Assembly (NCBI GenBank): GCA_003563255.1
Contig: PWSL01000516.1
Coordinates: forward strand, 1 to 6,550
DNA from: Desulfonatronospira sp.
GTDB taxonomy: Bacteria > Desulfobacterota > Desulfovibrionia > Desulfovibrionales > Desulfonatronovibrionaceae
Reading direction: 5' to 3'
Length of the DNA stretch: 6,550 bases
Part shown: positions 5,021 through 6,550 of the stretch, piece by piece
How positions within the stretch are numbered: the first letter of the stretch is position 1
Layout of the letters: the number at the start of each line of letters is the position of its first letter
Notes under the pieces: generated by a model
Seen by the model: the letters and a program-made list of their open reading frames with translations, nothing else
Databases searched by the model: none
What the model was told of the DNA's origin: nothing
Translations under genes and position numbers: made by a program

Positions 5021-6208
5021 ATGAAAAATATCCGTCAAACTTTTGAGGTAACCGTCAAACCTGAAGTTCTTCAGCACGAGGTGCCTGGCCGCCAGGGACA
5101 TGCTTAAGTAGCCTTCAGGTTCATGCACAATCTGCCGCACCGCGGCTGCAACATCGCCAGGATGCACAGCTCTAGGTGGCACCAGACGGTCCCGGCCCGG
5201 GCAGTACACCACATCCGGCATCCCCTGACGGCTGCTTGCATACTTCAGATATTCTGCCAGATCCCATTGCGGATCAACAATGAATCCTGTTTGGCCATGC
5301 TGCACTATCTCCGGCAAGCCATCCACCCCCGAGCATACCACCGGGCACCCCCGGGCCTGGGCCTCGAGGACCACTGTGCCGAAAGGCTCTCTAATGGAAG
5401 GACAGACAAGCAGGTCAATGCTGTCGTAAAAACCGGCCATATCCTGAACTGCTCCCAGAAATCGGGCCGGCACGGCAAGCCTGGAACAAAGCTCCTGCAG
5501 CACAAGTCCTTCCGGTCCGTCCCCGGCTATATGCAGCTCGGCATTCAAACCTTCATTTATCAGTTCCTTTGCGGCCAGGATCACGCTGGCCACGCCCTTG
5601 TAAGCCACAAGCCTTGCTGCCACCCCTATACGCAAGGGCCTGTTGTTTGACAGTTTCCTGGGCTCAGCCTGTCTTTTGTTGATTTCCGGTCGCAATGCAT
5701 TTGGAACAATCCCGCACTGCCCATCATAACCCCACTTTTCTGCAAGCATTCGTTTGCCTGCAAAAGAGTTGCTTAAAACCATATCTACAGAATCAAGAAA
5801 ATCTTTCATGGTCTTCGGATCATGGCGTCCCCATCCTATTCCTCTTTCAAAAAAAATCGTTTTTCTTTTCAATGCATTGCAGACATTGAGCTGTCCATAT
5901 TTTGAAATGTGATTCCAAAATATTACTGTATCTGGAGTCAAAGACTCGATTTTTTTTCTGAAGTAACGCCCCCTAATAAACTTGGGAAGCCTAAATCCAA
6001 ATAGTTTTTTATAATGAATAATTATTGCATTGGATTCTTCAAGCCTAGCCTTGATAGCCCGGTGAGGAGGAGTGCCTGAAAAAATTATACAATGGCAGGA
6101 ATTATTAAATGTAGAATTGGTTACAATGCTAGCCAGATTGTTTTCTGAACCACCCAAAACATCCAGATTGGTGATAAAAACAATCTTTTTTTGTTTATCA
6201 GATGTCAC
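5009..6208 (-). CDS. Glycosyltransferase, GT-B fold, family GT4
   Basis: The 399-residue protein shows a classic GT4 layout. The N-terminal acceptor domain opens with IVFITNLDVLGGSENNL (9-25), whose GGSE loop is typical. VPN (168-170) closes this half. The donor domain starts with LRIGVAARLVAYKG (192-205), where Arg199 and Lys204 are the expected phosphate-binding residues. HIAGDGPE (226-233) and the EX7E motif EPFGTVVLE (Glu274 and Glu282) follow, then GVDGLPEIV..GQTGFIV (294-311). It should transfer a sugar from a nucleotide donor with retention to the growing surface glycan on the cytoplasmic side; donor and acceptor cannot be told. The start is GTG at 6206-6208: the ATG two bases upstream is out of frame and stops at once (ATGTGA). 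GAGGT at 6213-6217 supports the GTG. It is the only full gene on the minus strand. Confidence 0.9.
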   Translation of the reverse strand: MTSDKQKKIVFITNLDVLGGSENNLASIVTNSTFNNSCHCIIFSGTPPHRAIKARLEESNAIIIHYKKLFGFRLPKFIRGRYFRKKIESLTPDTVIFWNHISKYGQLNVCNALKRKTIFFERGIGWGRHDPKTMKDFLDSVDMVLSNSFAGKRMLAEKWGYDGQCGIVPNALRPEINKRQAEPRKLSNNRPLRIGVAARLVAYKGVASVILAAKELINEGLNAELHIAGDGPEGLVLQELCSRLAVPARFLGAVQDMAGFYDSIDLLVCPSIREPFGTVVLEAQARGCPVVCSGVDGLPEIVQHGQTGFIVDPQWDLAEYLKYASSRQGMPDVVYCPGRDRLVPPRAVHPGDVAAAVRQIVHEPEGYLSMSLAARHLVLKNFRFDGYLKSLTDIFHQAQ

Positions 6209-6212
6209 ATAG

Positions 6213-6217
6213 ACCTC
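6213..6217 (-). promoter_or_regulatory. Shine-Dalgarno site that fixes the GTG start
   Basis: On the minus strand the leader reads TTGAGGTCTATGTGACA. GAGGT lies 4 bases before the GTG. The overlapping ATG at 6208-6210 is followed directly by TGA, so only the GTG gives the glycosyltransferase. Confidence 0.65.
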
Positions 6218-6241
6218 AATTTATGAATTGAAGGTATTTTT

Positions 6242-6270
6242 ATTGTATCTGTTTAGCGTTTTGCATGTGG
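6242..6270 (-). promoter_or_regulatory. Possible promoter spanning the repeat end
   Basis: On the minus strand TACAAT (6242-6247, five of six to TATAAT) straddles the end of the repeat terminus. A weak -35-like GCCACA lies 18 bases upstream inside the repeat. The start codon is 36 bases beyond the repeat end. The same geometry occurs at sulfotransferase 1. It is a weak match and is offered only as a candidate. Confidence 0.3.
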
Positions 6271-6337
6271 CAGTGGGACTGATGCACCTGCAAAAAGTCA
6301 GATATTAACTGGTAGTGATACAGATGGATTATATAAC
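6245..6337 (-). repeat. Partial repeat element E2, inverted relative to E1
   Basis: 6245-6272 begins GTATCTGTTTAGCG and matches 3963-3990 at 26 of 28 bases in direct orientation. 6285-6337 then matches the interior of E1 in reverse complement, with 32 exact bases (6285-6316) and a diverged stretch to 6337. Both observations fit an element with palindromic ends and an asymmetric interior, present here as the right part on the minus strand. The other terminus is absent from 6338-6457. The copy contains the uninterrupted form of the site where the 156-bp MITE landed in E1. Confidence 0.75.
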
Positions 6338-6348
6338 TCTTTGATTTT

Positions 6349-6377
6349 ACTGACTACTGCTGGCCACTGACTACTGC
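6349..6377. repeat. 12-bp direct repeat, period 17
   Basis: ACTGACTACTGC occurs at 6349-6360 and 6366-6377, separated by TGGCC. Two copies only. This could be a short duplication or a binding-site pair. Nothing else in the region 6338-6457 is identifiable except the adjoining stem-loop. Confidence 0.5.
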
Positions 6378-6406
6378 GACTGGAAATAAGACTTATTGCA
6401 GTCGCA
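6375..6406. other. Stem-loop downstream of the right-edge gene
   Basis: TGCGACTG (6375-6382) and CAGTCGCA (6399-6406) are perfect inverted repeats, with further AATA/TATT pairing inside. It lies 51 bases past the stop of the minus-strand gene at the right edge, where a transcript end would be expected. No T-run follows on the minus strand, so it is not a convincing intrinsic terminator. Confidence 0.4.
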
Positions 6407-6457
6407 TCAAATATCCTTCAAATGATAACTTTTACTCGCAAATAACAGAGTTTCTAT

Positions 6458-6550
6458 TCAATTTTTATTCAGACGCTTTGCCGTTCTTGCCTGCACTTTT
6501 CCTGCAATATATTTCAGCTCATCCCTGGATAAATCTCTCGCCAGGGCGTA
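6458..6550 (-). CDS. 3' end of an unidentified minus-strand gene
   Basis: Read on the minus strand from the window edge, the frame starting at 6550 is open for 30 residues and ends in TGA at 6458-6460. The peptide reads YALARDLSRDELKYIAGK and ends TAKRLNKN. Its amphipathic, Lys/Arg-rich helical character is typical of a protein C-terminus. I do not recognise the family. It lies on the same strand as the glycosyltransferase but is separated from it by about 250 bases containing repeat E2, so co-transcription is uncertain. Confidence 0.55.
   Translation of the reverse strand, partial: YALARDLSRDELKYIAGKVQARTAKRLNKN

Noticed and set aside
5926..5935. GTATCTG inside the glycosyltransferase as another repeat terminus
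   Set aside because: Only seven bases match and the following TTTAGC is absent; it is within coding sequence.

Overview
The window is a stretch of a surface-polysaccharide locus, about half G+C or slightly below. It encodes one surface-carbohydrate biosynthesis protein, three different PAPS-type sulfotransferases and one GT-B glycosyltransferase (family GT4). A partial gene lies at each edge. The likely product of the locus is a sulfated capsule, O-antigen or exopolysaccharide. The organism cannot be named from the sequence. The GGGGACTGTCCCC palindromes, the 'CCTGGATTCCGGC..GCCGG' repeat and the gene content feel like a Gram-negative proteobacterium or Desulfobacterota member, possibly a sulfate reducer. 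This is an impression from memory, not a demonstrated assignment.

Layout. Positions 2-100 (+) are the tail of an unidentified gene. 262-1665 (+) is a surface carbohydrate biosynthesis protein. 1654-1788 is a 135-bp palindromic MITE-like insertion. 1823-2653 (+) is sulfotransferase 1. 2654-3097 is a 444-bp non-coding block with three copies of a 13-bp palindrome. 3098-3934 (+) is sulfotransferase 2. 3963-4220 is a broken repeat element with a second 156-bp MITE (4051-4206) inside it. 4231-5004 (+) is sulfotransferase 3. 5009-6208 (-) is the glycosyltransferase, convergent with sulfotransferase 3 and separated from it by 4 bp. 6245-6337 is a second, inverted partial copy of the repeat element. 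6458-6550 (-) is the tail of another unidentified gene.

The most informative signal lies in the repeats between the genes. The 135-bp element at 1654-1788 is flanked by an exact 8-bp duplication (AAGAAAAA). Removing the element and one duplication restores a reading frame in which the first gene ends in TGA overlapping the ATG of sulfotransferase 1 (ATGA). The element therefore appears to have broken a translationally coupled gene pair and supplied a new stop codon and a terminator-like hairpin. The 156-bp element at 4051-4206 has 23-bp terminal inverted repeats and an exact 8-bp duplication (ACTTTTTG). Its uninterrupted target site survives in the inverted copy at 6285-6316, so the insertion can be reconstructed inside this window.

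How the genes may work together (inference): the glycosyltransferase and the surface-carbohydrate protein build or modify a surface glycan. The three sulfotransferases, which belong to visibly different subfamilies, would sulfate different positions or sugars using PAPS. Repeat elements sit at nearly every gene boundary, which suggests a locus assembled and reshuffled by gene-by-gene transfer. I found no tRNA, rRNA, CRISPR array, integrase or intact transposase gene.
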